DNA from: Mycobacterium cookii | GTDB taxonomy: Bacteria; Actinomycetota; Actinomycetes; Mycobacteriales; Mycobacteriaceae | Assembly (NCBI RefSeq): GCF_010727945.1 | Contig: NZ_AP022569.1 | Span: 248,001-312,000, forward strand | DNA: 64,000 nucleotides | Reading direction: 5' to 3' | Shown here: in pieces, positions 1 through 9,664 of the stretch | How positions within the stretch are numbered: position 1 is the stretch's first letter | Layout: the number at the start of each line of letters is the position of its first letter | Notes under the pieces: model-generated | What the model was told of the DNA's origin: nothing | Databases searched by the model: none | Seen by the model: the letters and a program-made list of their open reading frames with translations, nothing else | Position numbers and translations under genes: made by a program

Positions 1-911
1 GCAAGCTGATCGTATTCGGAGGGCTCAGTGGTGTCGATGAAGCGCTCGACAACCTCGATGAACCTGTCGGGGTCGTCGTGAAAGGGGAAGTGCCCGGAGT
101 TCTCGAAGATCTCCAAGCGGGAGCCCGGCATCGCCGCGTGTGCCATGCGGGCGTGGCTGACAGGGACGACGACATCCTCTGCGCCCCAGATGATCTGCAC
201 GGGAACGGACTGCGTCAGATAACATCGGTCCAGCATCGTCACGCTCTGGCCACGCCAGTCCACCACAGCGCGCAGCGTCCGGGTGAACGCGGAGGAGGCC
301 ATCGGTTCGGGCAGATCGGCCAAGATCCGCAACACATCCGGCAAGTCGCGGCCCACCGCGGTAGAGCCCAGCACCAGCCCGGCGGCGCGCCCGAAGATCT
401 GCAACGCGGGCAGCACCAACGGCAGTCGAAGCAATGCCAGCGCCTCGCTGCCCATCGGCAACGACGCCAGTCGCAATGCGACGTTCACGTCCTTGGTCAC
501 CCCGCCGGCTCCGACGAGAACCAAACGCTCGACCAATTGCGGGAATTGGTAGGCGAATTGCATTGCGACGCCGCCGCCCAGCGAGTGGCCGATCACGGTG
601 GCGCGTTCGATGTCGAGCACCGAAAGTAGATCGCGCATTCCGTTGGCGTAGGCCGCGATTGAATAGTCAGCGCGTGGTTTGTCCGATTGTCCATGGCCCA
701 GCAGATCGACGGCGATGACGGTGAACCGTTGCGCCAGTTTGGATTGCACAGCCGTCCAGGTCGTCGAATTGTCGCCGATCCCGTGGATCAGCAAGATCAC
801 CGGACCGGACCCGGCGATGCGAAAGGCGCGCCGGTACCCGTGGATGGTGCGGAATTGCAGGGACGGCGAAACTTCCCGCACTGAGCGAAGATTGGGCTTC
901 CGCTCGCTCAT
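1..911 (-). CDS. Alpha/beta-fold hydrolase, C-terminus beyond the window
   Basis: The reverse strand is open from ATG at 911 to the window edge, giving 303 codons, so the C-terminus is missing. The product is an alpha/beta hydrolase: the oxyanion-side motif LIHGIGDN is near residue 45, the nucleophile elbow GHSLGGG near residue 110, and a GHFPFHDDP block carries the likely catalytic His. It closely matches what I remember of M. tuberculosis Rv2715, and the PAC2 gene next to it agrees with that. The substrate is unknown; an esterase or C-C bond hydrolase is possible. Confidence 0.9.
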   Translation of the reverse strand, partial: MSERKPNLRSVREVSPSLQFRTIHGYRRAFRIAGSGPVILLIHGIGDNSTTWTAVQSKLAQRFTVIAVDLLGHGQSDKPRADYSIAAYANGMRDLLSVLDIERATVIGHSLGGGVAMQFAYQFPQLVERLVLVGAGGVTKDVNVALRLASLPMGSEALALLRLPLVLPALQIFGRAAGLVLGSTAVGRDLPDVLRILADLPEPMASSAFTRTLRAVVDWRGQSVTMLDRCYLTQSVPVQIIWGAEDVVVPVSHARMAHAAMPGSRLEIFENSGHFPFHDDPDRFIEVVERFIDTTEPSEYDQL

Positions 912-949
912 ATCCGCCAACTTCGCTGTCAGGCGCCGGGTCGGGACGC

Positions 950-1912
950 TCAGGTCGGATCGTCGTCGTCGAACTTCTTCTCCGCTTGCTGCGCAAGAAA
1001 ACGCTCGAACTCAGCGCCGAGTTCGTCGCCGCTGGGTAGATCTTCATCCCGCGTCAGCAGTGACCGATTCTCCTGAGCGGCAATGAAGGCATCGTACTGG
1101 CGCTCCAGCGCGGCCACCACTTGAGCGACTTCGGCGCTCGCCTCGACCTGCTCGTCGATCTTGACCTTGATCTCGGCCGCCGCCTCGGTAAGGGCGTTCA
1201 GCGGCAGCTGCAGCGAGCCGGTCTTGCCCAACTGCTCGATGAGTGCTTGCGCCGCGGCCGGGTAGTCGGTCTGCGCCAGATAGTGCGGGACGTGCACGGT
1301 GAAGCCGACGACCTCGTGCCCGTGCTGGGCCATCCGGTACTCCAGCAGGTTCGACGCGCTACCGGGGACCTGGACCTCAGAGATCCACGGCGTGAAGTCG
1401 GCGATCAGCTCGCGGTTGTTGGAGTGGGCGGTCATCGTCACCGGCCGAGTGTGCGGGACCGCCATCGGGATGGTGCCCAGGCCGATGGTCTGCCGGACAC
1501 CGAGCCGCTCGGCGAGCAACCGCACCGCGGTGATGAACCGCTCCCACTTGAGGTCCGGCTCCATTCCGGCCAGCAGCAGGAACGGCGTACCGACGCTGTC
1601 ATGCAAGGCGTACAGGCTCAGCTCCGGGTCGTCGTAGTGGGTGAAGTGGTCGGTCTTGAACGTCATCAGCGGCCGCCGCGACCGGTAGTCGAGTAATTCG
1701 TCGATGGCAAAGGAGGCCACCAACTCGGTGTCCAGGCTGTCTTTCAGGTGGTGGGAGGCCAGCCGGATCGCGTGGCCGGCGTCGGAAAAGCCTTCCAGGG
1801 CGTGGACCAGGACGGGGCCGCGGCCATCGGAGGACGACAACTGCGGCGCCGGGAACTCGAGCTCGTACATGGCGTTCTGGTCGGGAATGTCAGGCGTCTG
1901 GTCGTGGCTCAT
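950..1912 (-). CDS. PAC2-family protein (Rv2714-like)
   Basis: A 320-residue cytosolic protein of the PAC2 / proteasome-assembly-chaperone-like family. The N-terminal region has ALEGFSDAGHA, and the glycine-rich core includes LLAGMEPDLKWE and GLGTIPMAVPHTRP. The C-terminal ~80 residues are charged and probably helical. ATG 1912 is preferred because GAGGAGG lies 8 nt upstream; a GTG at 1933 is in frame but has no such site. No biochemical role is established to my knowledge. Confidence 0.88.
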   Translation of the reverse strand: MSHDQTPDIPDQNAMYELEFPAPQLSSSDGRGPVLVHALEGFSDAGHAIRLASHHLKDSLDTELVASFAIDELLDYRSRRPLMTFKTDHFTHYDDPELSLYALHDSVGTPFLLLAGMEPDLKWERFITAVRLLAERLGVRQTIGLGTIPMAVPHTRPVTMTAHSNNRELIADFTPWISEVQVPGSASNLLEYRMAQHGHEVVGFTVHVPHYLAQTDYPAAAQALIEQLGKTGSLQLPLNALTEAAAEIKVKIDEQVEASAEVAQVVAALERQYDAFIAAQENRSLLTRDEDLPSGDELGAEFERFLAQQAEKKFDDDDPT

Positions 1913-2109
1913 TGATGTTGCCTCCTCAGCCACGGCGCGGTCTGCCGCACCGTGTCAGATAGTGTCCCTCAGATCGGTGAGCAGCGGATACCGGACCCCG
2001 CTCCGCGCTGCGCCCAATAGTCTCAAAAACGCGGGCCGCCCTGGCCGCATTCCTCGGGGTACCCGTTTCGCGCGGCCCGCCCCGACTCGATCGGGCATGA
2101 TCGTTGACG

Positions 2110-2886
2110 ATGCGAATTCTGGCGGCAGCCGCGGCCCTGACCATGCTCTCGGCCGGCTGCGGACATCAGGCCCAATCGGCACCTGAGACCGGACGCGACG
2201 TCGCCCACACCGTCAACCACGTCATCGCAGCGCCCGTCGATCCGGATCCGCGGGTGGGTGCGCTCTTCCTGTCCGGCAGCGAGCTGCATGCCTGCACCGG
2301 CTCGGTGCTGCATTCCGCGGCGGGCGATCTGGTGCTGACCGCCGCGCACTGCCTGAGCGCCGGTGGCTCGGTGACGTTCGTGCCCGGTTTCGCCCGTACC
2401 GCCGCACCCGACGCGGTGTGGACCGTGGACGCGGTGTACCTGGATCCACGCTGGGTGGCCAACCGAGATCCGTTGGCCGACTTCGCGATTGCGCGGGTGG
2501 GCCGTCCCGCCGGCGGATCGATCGAGGCGGTGGTCGGCTCAGCGCTGTCGGTGGGTGGCGCGCCGGCGCGAGGCGCCCGGGTCAGCGTGATCGCCTACCC
2601 CGCCGGTGTCGGCGGCTTGCCCGTCGGATGTCGGGTCGCGACCGAAGTCAGCGCGGGCGGCTTCCCCGAGCTGCCATGCGCGGGCCTGGCCGACGGAACC
2701 AGCGGCGCACCGTGGATCAGCGGCTCGACGGTCACCGGGGTGATCGGCGGCTTGCACGGCGGCGGCTGCGCGGAGAACCTGTCGTACTCGTCGCCGTTCG
2801 ACCAGCACGTCAACCAGCTCCTCGCACGTGCTGAAGCGGGCGGACCGGCTGACGCGCCGCCGCGCACCTACGACGACGAGTGTTAG
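2110..2886 (+). CDS. Trypsin-like serine protease, putative lipoprotein
   Basis: A 258-residue exported chymotrypsin-fold protease. The signal peptide ends in a lipobox (LSAGC), so it is probably lipid-anchored. The triad is visible: His in LTAAHCLS, Asp in [10 protein letters not shown], and Ser in [12 protein letters not shown] at 2104 is an alternative start. It is convergent with sthA, overlapping its end by 4 bp. I do not recall it at this position in M. tuberculosis, so it may be a lineage-specific insertion. The substrate is unknown. Confidence 0.85.
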   Translation: MRILAAAAALTMLSAGCGHQAQSAPETGRDVAHTVNHVIAAPVDPDPRVGALFLSGSELHACTGSVLHSAAGDLVLTAAHCLSAGGSVTFVPGFARTAAPDAVWTVDAVYLDPRWVANRDPLADFAIARVGRPAGGSIEAVVGSALSVGGAPARGARVSVIAYPAGVGGLPVGCRVATEVSAGGFPELPCAGLADGTSGAPWISGSTVTGVIGGLHGGGCAENLSYSSPFDQHVNQLLARAEAGGPADAPPRTYDDEC

Positions 2887-4298
2887 CTGTCGAACTGACT
2901 GAGCGCGCGCACCTTGTTCATCACGTCCAGCGCGGCGACTTTATAAGCCTCGGAGAACGTCGGGTAGTTGAACACCGCGTCGACCAGATACTCGACCGTG
3001 CCCTCACAGCCCATCACGGCCTGGCCGATGTGCACCATCTCGGTGGCGTTGCTGCCGAAGATGTGCACGCCCAGCAGCTTGAGGTCGTCGGTGGAGACCA
3101 GCAGCTTGAGCATCCCGTAGGAGTCGCCGGCGATCTGGCCGCGGGCCAGCTCGCGGTAGCGCGACACCCCGACCTCGTAGGGCACGGACTGCTTGGTCAG
3201 CTCCACCTCGGTGGCGCCGACGTAGGAGATCTCCGGGATCGAGTAGATGCCGATCGGCTGCAGCGCGGTCAGCCCGTGCACCGGCTCACCGAACGCGTGG
3301 CAGGCCGCGACCCGGCCCTGATCCATCGACGTCGACGCCAGGGCGGGGAAGCCGATCACATCGCCGACGGCATAGATGTGGTCGACCTTGGTCTGGAACG
3401 CCTCGTCGACGAAGATGCGGCCGCGTGCGTCGGCCTCCAGACCGGCTTTCTCCAGGTCGAGGTTCTCGGTCTGACCCTGCCGGCCCGCGGAGTACATCAC
3501 CGTCTCGGCGGCGATCTTCTTGCCGCTGGCCAGGCTGGTGACGGTGCCCGCCGACCCGACTTGCACGCCGGTCACCTCTTCGCCGAAGCGGAACGTGACC
3601 GCCAGATCGCGTAAGTGGAAGCGCAGCGCCTCGATGATCTCGGGATCGCAGAAGTCCAGCATGTCCTGCCGCTTCTCGACGATGGTCACCTTGCTGCCCA
3701 GTGCGGCGAACATCGATGCGTACTCGACGCCGATCACGCCCGCACCGACCACCACCATCGACGCCGGGATCGTCTTGAGGTCGAGGATCCCGTCGGAGTC
3801 CAGCACCCGCTGCTCGTCGAATTCCACCCCCTGCGGGCGGGCGGGTTTGGTGCCGGTCGCGATGACGATGTTCTCGCCGCTGACCGTGGTGCGTTCGCCG
3901 CGGGTGCGGTCCTCGACGAGCAGCGTGTGTTCGTCCTTGAATCGCCCCTCGCCCGGGATCAGGTCGATCCGGTTGCGCATCAATTGGTTGCGCACCACGT
4001 CGGCCTGCTTGCCGATGACGTGCTGGGTTCGTGACAGCAGGTCGGCGGGGGTGATTTTGTCCTTCACGCGGTAGCTGGCGCCGTAGAGCTCACGCTGGTT
4101 CATGCCGGTCAGGTAGACGACGGCCTCGCGCAGCGTCTTCGACGGGATCGTGCCGGTGTTGACGCAGACGCCGCCCAGCATCGGCCGCTGCTCGATGACG
4201 GCGACCGATTTGCCCAGTTTCGCCGCCGCGATCGCGGCCTTCTGGCCGCCCGGACCTGAGCCGATGACGACCATCTCGTATTCGAGTATCGAACCCAT
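2883..4298 (-). CDS. sthA: Soluble pyridine nucleotide transhydrogenase
   Basis: A 471-residue FAD flavoprotein that exchanges hydride between NAD(H) and NADP(H). The N-terminal FAD fold VVIGSGPGG is followed by [13 protein letters not shown], where the second cysteine of the usual disulfide-reductase motif is Thr, as is typical of SthA rather than lipoamide dehydrogenase. The NAD(P) fold [15 protein letters not shown], the second FAD site [13 protein letters not shown] and the C-terminal dimerisation domain are complete. A GTG three codons upstream is an alternative start. Confidence 0.95.
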   Translation of the reverse strand: MGSILEYEMVVIGSGPGGQKAAIAAAKLGKSVAVIEQRPMLGGVCVNTGTIPSKTLREAVVYLTGMNQRELYGASYRVKDKITPADLLSRTQHVIGKQADVVRNQLMRNRIDLIPGEGRFKDEHTLLVEDRTRGERTTVSGENIVIATGTKPARPQGVEFDEQRVLDSDGILDLKTIPASMVVVGAGVIGVEYASMFAALGSKVTIVEKRQDMLDFCDPEIIEALRFHLRDLAVTFRFGEEVTGVQVGSAGTVTSLASGKKIAAETVMYSAGRQGQTENLDLEKAGLEADARGRIFVDEAFQTKVDHIYAVGDVIGFPALASTSMDQGRVAACHAFGEPVHGLTALQPIGIYSIPEISYVGATEVELTKQSVPYEVGVSRYRELARGQIAGDSYGMLKLLVSTDDLKLLGVHIFGSNATEMVHIGQAVMGCEGTVEYLVDAVFNYPTFSEAYKVAALDVMNKVRALSQFDS

Positions 4299-4461
4299 GG
4301 CTGACACTCTTACTCCGGCAGCGTTGCGGGTGTACGTCGAAAACGGCTACATGCGCGTGAACAATGCGGACCCGTCCACAGCCGCGCCCCGATGCACAAC
4401 CGCGGGCCGCAAAGGCTGCGACGTCGGCGCGTTGACGGTGCCGATTGCCAGCGTCGGTGCC

Positions 4462-5520
4462 ATGACCAAACAACGACATGACTTTGAACTCAACCGCCCC
4501 GGCGCGGTGATCGCCGCACTGCCGGCCGTGCTGGGCTTCGTGCCGGAGAAATCGTTGGTCTTGTTGTCCATCGACGATGGCGAACTGGGGGCGGTGATGC
4601 GGGTGGATCTGTCCGACGCGTTGGCCGACCAGATCGGTCATCTCGCGGAGGTGGCCGCCTGCGCCGGCCCCGAAGCGGCGATCGCGGTGATCGTCGACGC
4701 CGACGGTGCGGGTTGTCCGACGTGCAACGACGAGTACCGCGACCTGAGTTCAACGCTCACTGACGAGTTGGCGTGCCACGACATCGAGTTGTGGGCGGTC
4801 CATGTGGTGGACCGGGTGGCAGTCGGCGGCCGGTGGCACTGCGTGGACGGCTGCGGTGCGGGCGGTGTCGTCGACGACCCCGGATCGTCACCGCTGGCGG
4901 TGGCCGCGGTGCTCGACGGCCGACGGCTCTACGCGCGGCGCGCCGACCTGCAGGCGGTGGTCGCCACCGACGACCGGGCCGGCGACGCGTCGCTCGCCGA
5001 TCTGATCGCCGAGCAGGCCGCGTCGCGCGCTCAGGCGCACCGCGCCGACCCGACGGCGTGCGTGCGGCGCGACCTCGAGGACGCGATGGCCGCGGCGGCG
5101 CGCGTTGGCGACGGACAGGAGCTCGCCGAGCCCGAGCTGGCTGGCCTGGCGTGCGCGCTGTCCGACGTCGAGGTGCGAGACACGTTGTACGCCTTGGCGG
5201 TCGGCCATAGCGCGGGCGACGCCGAGTCGTTGTGGGCGCTGTTGTCGCGCAGCCTGCCGGTGCCGTGGCGCGCCGAGGCCCTGGTGCTGCTCGCCTTCAG
5301 CGCCTACGCCCGCGGCGACGGACCGTTGGCGGGGGTGTCGCTGGAAGCCGCGCTGCGTTGCGATCCCGGTCACCGGATGGCCGGGATGCTGGACACCGCC
5401 TTGCAGTCGGGTCTGCGGCCCGAGCACATCCGCGAACTCGCGGTCACCGGATACCGGCTGGCCGATCGCCTTGGCGTGCGGCTGCCGCCGCGACGCTCGT
5501 TCGGCCGGCGTGCGGTCTGA
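4462..5520 (+). CDS. DUF4192 domain-containing protein (Rv2712c-like)
   Basis: A 352-residue protein of unknown function. The opening MTKQRHDFELNRPGAVIAAL and the LGFVPEKSLVLLSI block are the conserved DUF4192 N-terminus, and the rest is Ala/Asp/Arg-rich and mostly helical. ATG 4462 gives this conserved N-terminus; the longer in-frame extension runs back into sthA and is not protein-like. It is divergent from sthA and convergent with ideR, and the gap to ideR is filled exactly by a 53-bp repeat array. Confidence 0.85.
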   Translation: MTKQRHDFELNRPGAVIAALPAVLGFVPEKSLVLLSIDDGELGAVMRVDLSDALADQIGHLAEVAACAGPEAAIAVIVDADGAGCPTCNDEYRDLSSTLTDELACHDIELWAVHVVDRVAVGGRWHCVDGCGAGGVVDDPGSSPLAVAAVLDGRRLYARRADLQAVVATDDRAGDASLADLIAEQAASRAQAHRADPTACVRRDLEDAMAAAARVGDGQELAEPELAGLACALSDVEVRDTLYALAVGHSAGDAESLWALLSRSLPVPWRAEALVLLAFSAYARGDGPLAGVSLEAALRCDPGHRMAGMLDTALQSGLRPEHIRELAVTGYRLADRLGVRLPPRRSFGRRAV

Positions 5521-5527
5521 CGTCCGG

Positions 5528-5686
5528 CTGGATCGATGGCTCCGCTTCTCCTCGGGCCGTGCCGGCCCGCATCGTCGCGGCTGGATCGATGGCGCCGCTT
5601 CTCCTCGGGCCGTGCCGGCCCGCATCGTCGCGGCTGGATCGATGGCGCCGCTTCTCCTCGGGCCGTGCCGGCCCGCATCGTCGCGG
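5528..5686. repeat. Three perfect-period 53-bp tandem repeats, MIRU-like
   Basis: Units start at 5528, 5581 and 5634 and are nearly identical (a T/G difference in unit 1). The reverse complement carries the core GACGATGCGGGCCGGCACGG followed by an AGGAG purine block, as in the array at 16741-16905. The array fills the space between two convergent genes: it starts 7 bp after the DUF4192 stop and ends 2 bp before the ideR stop. Copy number is likely to vary between strains, as for other VNTRs. Confidence 0.9.
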
Positions 5687-5688
5687 CG

Positions 5689-6381
5689 CTAGACCTTCTC
5701 GACCTTGACGGCGTGCGCCATCTCGTGCGGCAGGCTCACGTTCTCGTGGCCGGGAATGACGATCGTCACGCCGCCGGATGGGATGGATTCGACAGCCACC
5801 CTGGCGTTGGGCACCACGCCAGCGTCCTTGAGCCGGGTGATCAGGTCGATGTCGCCCTGCACGTGTTCGGTCAGTTGACGCACCACGACAGCGACCGGCG
5901 GGCCCGCAGGCAACTCCGTCAGCCGCACCAGGTTGCCGTCCTCAGCACCGAACTCGTCACCGACACCCAGATCCAGCAGCCCGGGGATGGGGTTGCCGAA
6001 CGGCGACGTCGTCGGGTTGTCGAGCACCTGCACCAGCCGGCGCTCGACGTCCTCGCTCATCACGTGCTCCCAGCGGCACGCCTCGGCGTGGACTTCCTCC
6101 CACGGCAACCCGATGACATCGACCAGCAACCGTTCGGCCAGCCGGTGCTTGCGCATCACGGAGACGGCCAGCGCGCGGCCCTTGTCGGTCAGCTCGAGAT
6201 GGCGGTCACCCGCGACATGCAACAGCCCGTCGCGCTCCATGCGCGACACAGTCTGGCTGACCGTGGGCCCGCTCTGGTCAAGACGTTCGGCGATACGGGC
6301 ACGCAGCGGGGTGACGCCCTCTTCCTCGAGGTCGTAAATGGTCCGCAGGTACATCTCGGTGGTATCAACCAGGTCGTTCAT
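5689..6381 (-). CDS. ideR: Iron-dependent transcriptional repressor IdeR
   Basis: A 230-residue DtxR-family regulator. With Fe2+ it binds iron boxes and represses siderophore and uptake genes while activating iron storage. The N-terminal winged helix (residues 1-73), dimerisation/metal domain (74-140) and C-terminal SH3-like domain are all present. Metal ligands are in the expected positions: Met10, Cys102, Glu105 and His106 at site 2; His79, Glu83 and His98 at site 1. ATG 6381 follows GGAGGG. sigB lies just upstream on the same strand. Confidence 0.98.
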   Translation of the reverse strand: MNDLVDTTEMYLRTIYDLEEEGVTPLRARIAERLDQSGPTVSQTVSRMERDGLLHVAGDRHLELTDKGRALAVSVMRKHRLAERLLVDVIGLPWEEVHAEACRWEHVMSEDVERRLVQVLDNPTTSPFGNPIPGLLDLGVGDEFGAEDGNLVRLTELPAGPPVAVVVRQLTEHVQGDIDLITRLKDAGVVPNARVAVESIPSGGVTIVIPGHENVSLPHEMAHAVKVEKV

Positions 6382-6505
6382 TCCGCACCCTCCATTGCCG
6401 CCGAGTCTACTTGCCCAGCTGCGCGAATGGTTCGCTAACACTCCAGCACAGCGGTATGCCCGCCGCAGCTGCGGCGGGCATACCGGTCGATGCTTGTACG
6501 GGGCG

Positions 6506-7465
6506 TCAGCTGGCGTACGAGCGCAGCCGGTCGGCCCGCTCGCCGTTGCGAAGCTTGGCCATCACCTCGCGCTCGATCTGGCGGACTCGCTCGCGGGACA
6601 GACCGAACAGCTTGCCGATCTGATCAAGCGTGCGGGGTTGGCCGTCGTCGAGTCCGAAGCGCAACCGGATCACCTGATGCTCGCGCTCGTCGAGTGTGGC
6701 GAGCACGCTACGGATGTCGGTGTGCAGCAGCTCCGCGATCACCGCGTTCTCCGCCGACATCGCCTCGGCGTCCTCGATGAAATCGCCCAGCGGTGCTTCC
6801 TCTTCGGAACCCACCGGCATATCCAGGCTCACCGGGTCGCGGCTGTGCTCGAGCAGATCGTTGATCTTCTCGACGGGGATGCCGGATTCGGCGGCGAGCT
6901 CCTCGTCGCTGGCCTCGCGGCCGAGAGTCTGGTGCAGCTCACGCTTGATCCGCGCCAGCTTGTTGACCTGCTCGACCAGGTGCACGGGCAGCCGGATCGT
7001 GCGGCTCTGGTCGGCCATGCCGCGGGTGATCGCCTGACGGATCCACCACGTGGCATAAGTGGAGAACTTGAATCCCTTTGCGTAGTCGAACTTTTCCATC
7101 GCGCGGATCAGCCCCAGGTTGCCTTCCTGGATGAGGTCCAGCAGCGGCATGCCGCGCCCCGTGTAGCGCTTCGCCAGGGACACGACCAACCGCAGGTTTG
7201 CCTCCAGCAGGTGCCGGCGTGCCGCTTGGCCGTCGCGGACGACCGCGGCCAGGTCGCGTTTGCGGTTCTCGCCGAGGCGCTTACGGGTGTCCAGCAGATG
7301 CTGGGCGTACAAGCCGGCCTCGATGCGCTTGGCGAGTTCGACCTCGTCAGCCGCGGTGAGCAATGCCGTCTTACCGATTCCATTCAGGTACACGCGCACC
7401 AGGTCCGCAGCGGGGCTTTGAGAATCCAGGTCGCTATCGACCCGGATTGTGTTGGCTTTTGCCAT
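6506..7465 (-). CDS. sigB: RNA polymerase sigma factor SigB
   Basis: A 319-residue group 2 sigma factor. Regions 1.2 to 4.2 are complete: region 2 has [20 protein letters not shown], region 3 [14 protein letters not shown], and region 4 [16 protein letters not shown] with the SRERVRQIE recognition helix. Unlike SigA it lacks the long N-terminal extension. GAGGAGG precedes ATG 7465. In mycobacteria it serves stress and stationary-phase transcription and is fed by SigE/SigH; a matching promoter is visible upstream. Confidence 0.97.
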   Translation of the reverse strand: MAKANTIRVDSDLDSQSPAADLVRVYLNGIGKTALLTAADEVELAKRIEAGLYAQHLLDTRKRLGENRKRDLAAVVRDGQAARRHLLEANLRLVVSLAKRYTGRGMPLLDLIQEGNLGLIRAMEKFDYAKGFKFSTYATWWIRQAITRGMADQSRTIRLPVHLVEQVNKLARIKRELHQTLGREASDEELAAESGIPVEKINDLLEHSRDPVSLDMPVGSEEEAPLGDFIEDAEAMSAENAVIAELLHTDIRSVLATLDEREHQVIRLRFGLDDGQPRTLDQIGKLFGLSRERVRQIEREVMAKLRNGERADRLRSYAS

Positions 7466-7500
7466 GGCGGCCTCCTCAGGGCGTGATCTGTCATCGGGTA

Positions 7501-7528
7501 CAACGACCAACCCGGGGGAGTAGTTCCC
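7501..7528 (-). promoter_or_regulatory. Candidate SigE/SigH-type promoter of sigB
   Basis: On the reverse strand GGGAAC (7528-7523) and GTTG (7504-7501) are separated by 18 nt. This fits the extracytoplasmic-function-sigma pattern GGAA-N18-20-GTT used for sigB in other mycobacteria. The start codon lies 35 nt downstream. Called from motif and spacing only. Confidence 0.55.
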
Positions 7529-7611
7529 GCTGTATTGCGTTCTCACACCCCTTGACGTGCGCGAATGTCCCGACGCCCTGAGAATGTGCTGAGAACCCGG
7601 TGCGGCACCAG

Positions 7612-8016
7612 TTATTCGGAACCGTCGGCTGTCGGGATGGGCGATTCCGGTTGCGGCGCCGGGCGACTGCGACGCTCCAGCGCCGGCCGTTCAGCGGTGG
7701 GAAACAGCGGAGTCCGCCGTTCGACGACGTCGAATCGCCGCGGTTCGTCGGCACGCCGGGGCGGACGATCGTTGGCGATCAGCACCGCAATCCAGGGCAG
7801 CGGGATCGACGCCGCAACGATCGCCAGCGAAATAAGACCGTTGTGCCACATGCCGTACGCCAGGGCGGCAAGAAGCAGTGCCGGAATCCGGAACGACATG
7901 ATCGTCAGATACTTCCGCACGCGTTGGCGGTGTTGGACTTCGTAAGAGGGTGCGGCGGCGGTGATGAGGATCGGTCGACCATCGTCGTCGAAACCCAGCT
8001 CGTGGCTGCGCCTCAT
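7612..8016 (-). CDS. DUF3099 membrane protein (Rv2709-like)
   Basis: A 134-residue protein. A short N-terminal cytosolic segment ([19 protein letters not shown]) is followed by two adjacent hydrophobic helices between residues 40 and 85, then a basic, proline-rich tail. This is the DUF3099 architecture. ATG 8016 follows GGAG; a TTG six codons upstream is an alternative. The function is unknown. Confidence 0.8.
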   Translation of the reverse strand: MRRSHELGFDDDGRPILITAAAPSYEVQHRQRVRKYLTIMSFRIPALLLAALAYGMWHNGLISLAIVAASIPLPWIAVLIANDRPPRRADEPRRFDVVERRTPLFPTAERPALERRSRPAPQPESPIPTADGSE

Positions 8017-8077
8017 GTCTCCACTGTTGCACAACTTTCGCTAGGGCGACGCGGTCGGTTGCGGCACAATATGTGCC

Positions 8078-8317
8078 ATGGAGACCCAGACGATCGAACG
8101 CACCGACACCGACGAACGCGTCGACGACGGGACCGACAGCGACAGGCCTAAGCACTTCCACTACGTCAAGAAGGACAAGATCGCTGAAAGCGCCGTGATG
8201 GGAACGCATGTCGTCGCGCTGTGCGGCGAAGTGTTCCCGGTGACGAAGGCGGCCAAGCCGGGTTCACCGGTATGCCCGGACTGCAAACGGATCTACGCGT
8301 CGCTCAAGAAGAGCTGA
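8078..8317 (+). CDS. DUF3039 small zinc-ribbon-like protein (Rv2708c-like)
   Basis: A 79-residue protein, very conserved in actinobacteria. An acidic N-terminus leads into HFHYVKKDKIAESAVMGTHV, then a single Cys in ALCGEVF and the pair CPDC near the C-terminus, so a metal site is plausible. It is divergent from the DUF3099 gene. Its last 14 bp overlap the end of the convergent membrane-protein gene. Confidence 0.85.
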   Translation: METQTIERTDTDERVDDGTDSDRPKHFHYVKKDKIAESAVMGTHVVALCGEVFPVTKAAKPGSPVCPDCKRIYASLKKS

Positions 8318-9278
8318 CCCGGTCGGCGCCGACGTCGGTGGGTTCCTCAGGCGCGTCGTCGACGACCTCTTTGGCGCGCTTGACCAACCACCGTCGCATC
8401 CGGTGTGCATGTGTCCGTGGCGCCGGCCACTCCTCCTGGATCGCGGCGTTGAACTCCGCGCCCAGCATGATCGAGAACCCACCGAAGAAGGCGAATAGCA
8501 GGAACGCGATCGGCGTGGCCAACGCACCGTAGGTGTAGCCGGTGCCGGTGATGTAGCGCAGGTAGATGCGCAGCCCGAGCGTCGCGACCACGAAAGCGAC
8601 GCTGGCCAGTGCCCCGCCGAAGATCAGTCGGTGCGTGGGTAATGGCTCGGGTAGAGCGACGCGGTACAGCACCACCACGGTGACGATCAGGCCCGTGAGC
8701 AGCGCCGGGTAGTAGCCATAGGCCAGCACGTCCTGCAGGCCGTCAGGAATGAATTGGGCAAGCTTGCGCGGCCCGCGCACCATCAGCGGTGCGGTGACGA
8801 TGACGAAGAGCAGCATCACCACGTACAGCAGCAGCGCGAACAGACGCTGCCGCACCGGGTGGCGTAGCGGAGTCTGATCGTGCGCCTCGACCACGGAGTC
8901 GACGAATGCCGAGATCGCCGACGACCCGGCCCACAGCGAAATCACAAAGCCCAGCGACACGACTTCGCCGCGAGCGCCGCGGCTGATGTCGGCGACAGTG
9001 GGCTCGATGATTTCGTGCACGACGCTCGACGAGAACACCTTGCTCGACATCGACACCAGACGCTGCTCGATGACCGACATCACGTCCGGGCCGAAGAGGG
9101 GAGCGACGTAAGCCAGGCTGCCCAGCATCCCCAACAGCAAGGGAGGGAGGGATAGCGCCGACCAGAACGCCGCTTGCGCAGATTCGGAAAAGATGGAGTC
9201 GTCCCAGCTTTTCGACAACGCCCGCTTGGTGATACGCCAGACGTGATGACGCGAGGGCTTTACTGCTGGGTCGCTCAT
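8304..9278 (-). CDS. YihY/UPF0761-family integral membrane protein (Rv2707-like)
   Basis: A 324-residue multi-pass inner membrane protein with about six hydrophobic segments, such as FWSALSLPPLLLGMLGSLAY, LFALLLYVVMLLFVIVTAPL and FLLFAFFGGFSIMLGAEFNA. The last segment, with GAEFNA, is the conserved YihY C-terminal signature. It was once called 'ribonuclease BN' in error; no nuclease motif is present. The C-terminal tail is charged and cytosolic. Confidence 0.85.
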   Translation of the reverse strand: MSDPAVKPSRHHVWRITKRALSKSWDDSIFSESAQAAFWSALSLPPLLLGMLGSLAYVAPLFGPDVMSVIEQRLVSMSSKVFSSSVVHEIIEPTVADISRGARGEVVSLGFVISLWAGSSAISAFVDSVVEAHDQTPLRHPVRQRLFALLLYVVMLLFVIVTAPLMVRGPRKLAQFIPDGLQDVLAYGYYPALLTGLIVTVVVLYRVALPEPLPTHRLIFGGALASVAFVVATLGLRIYLRYITGTGYTYGALATPIAFLLFAFFGGFSIMLGAEFNAAIQEEWPAPRTHAHRMRRWLVKRAKEVVDDAPEEPTDVGADRVSSS

Positions 9279-9340
9279 GACCAGTTCAGGATTCCTGACG
9301 AACGTCGACGGCGCCAGGACTGCAGGTCGCGAGTCGTGTC

Positions 9341-9538
9341 TTAAGCCCCCAGTGGGTCGGCGCTGATTTCCAGCACCGCAGACAGCTCGATCAGCTTCGC
9401 CTCGTGCTCGTTGGCGTGATGCTGGCAGAACAGCAGCTCTGCGCCGGACGGCAACGTGGCGCGCACACGCGCAGCGGCGCTGCACCGGTCGCACCGGTCG
9501 GCCCGGGTCAACTCAGGACTAGTCAGGGTCGCGTTCAT
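9341..9538 (-). CDS. Small DUF7455-type zinc-binding protein
   Basis: A 65-residue protein with CDRC near residue 14 and a CQHHANEH block, giving a probable C-x2-C...C-x2-H zinc site. GGAG precedes ATG 9538. Members are small, cytosolic and of unknown function, and are often found near sigma factor genes in mycobacteria. Confidence 0.82.
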   Translation of the reverse strand: MNATLTSPELTRADRCDRCSAAARVRATLPSGAELLFCQHHANEHEAKLIELSAVLEISADPLGA

Positions 9539-9664
9539 GGCTACTCCGTTCTGCCTTCTCCACACTTTGTCAGATGTCTGCGCTTTTGGCCGTCTTCACC
9601 GCGGGTTTACCCGTTGTGTCGTTTCTCACCCCTGCCTGGTCAGCGCTGCGGGCAGGATGACGCT

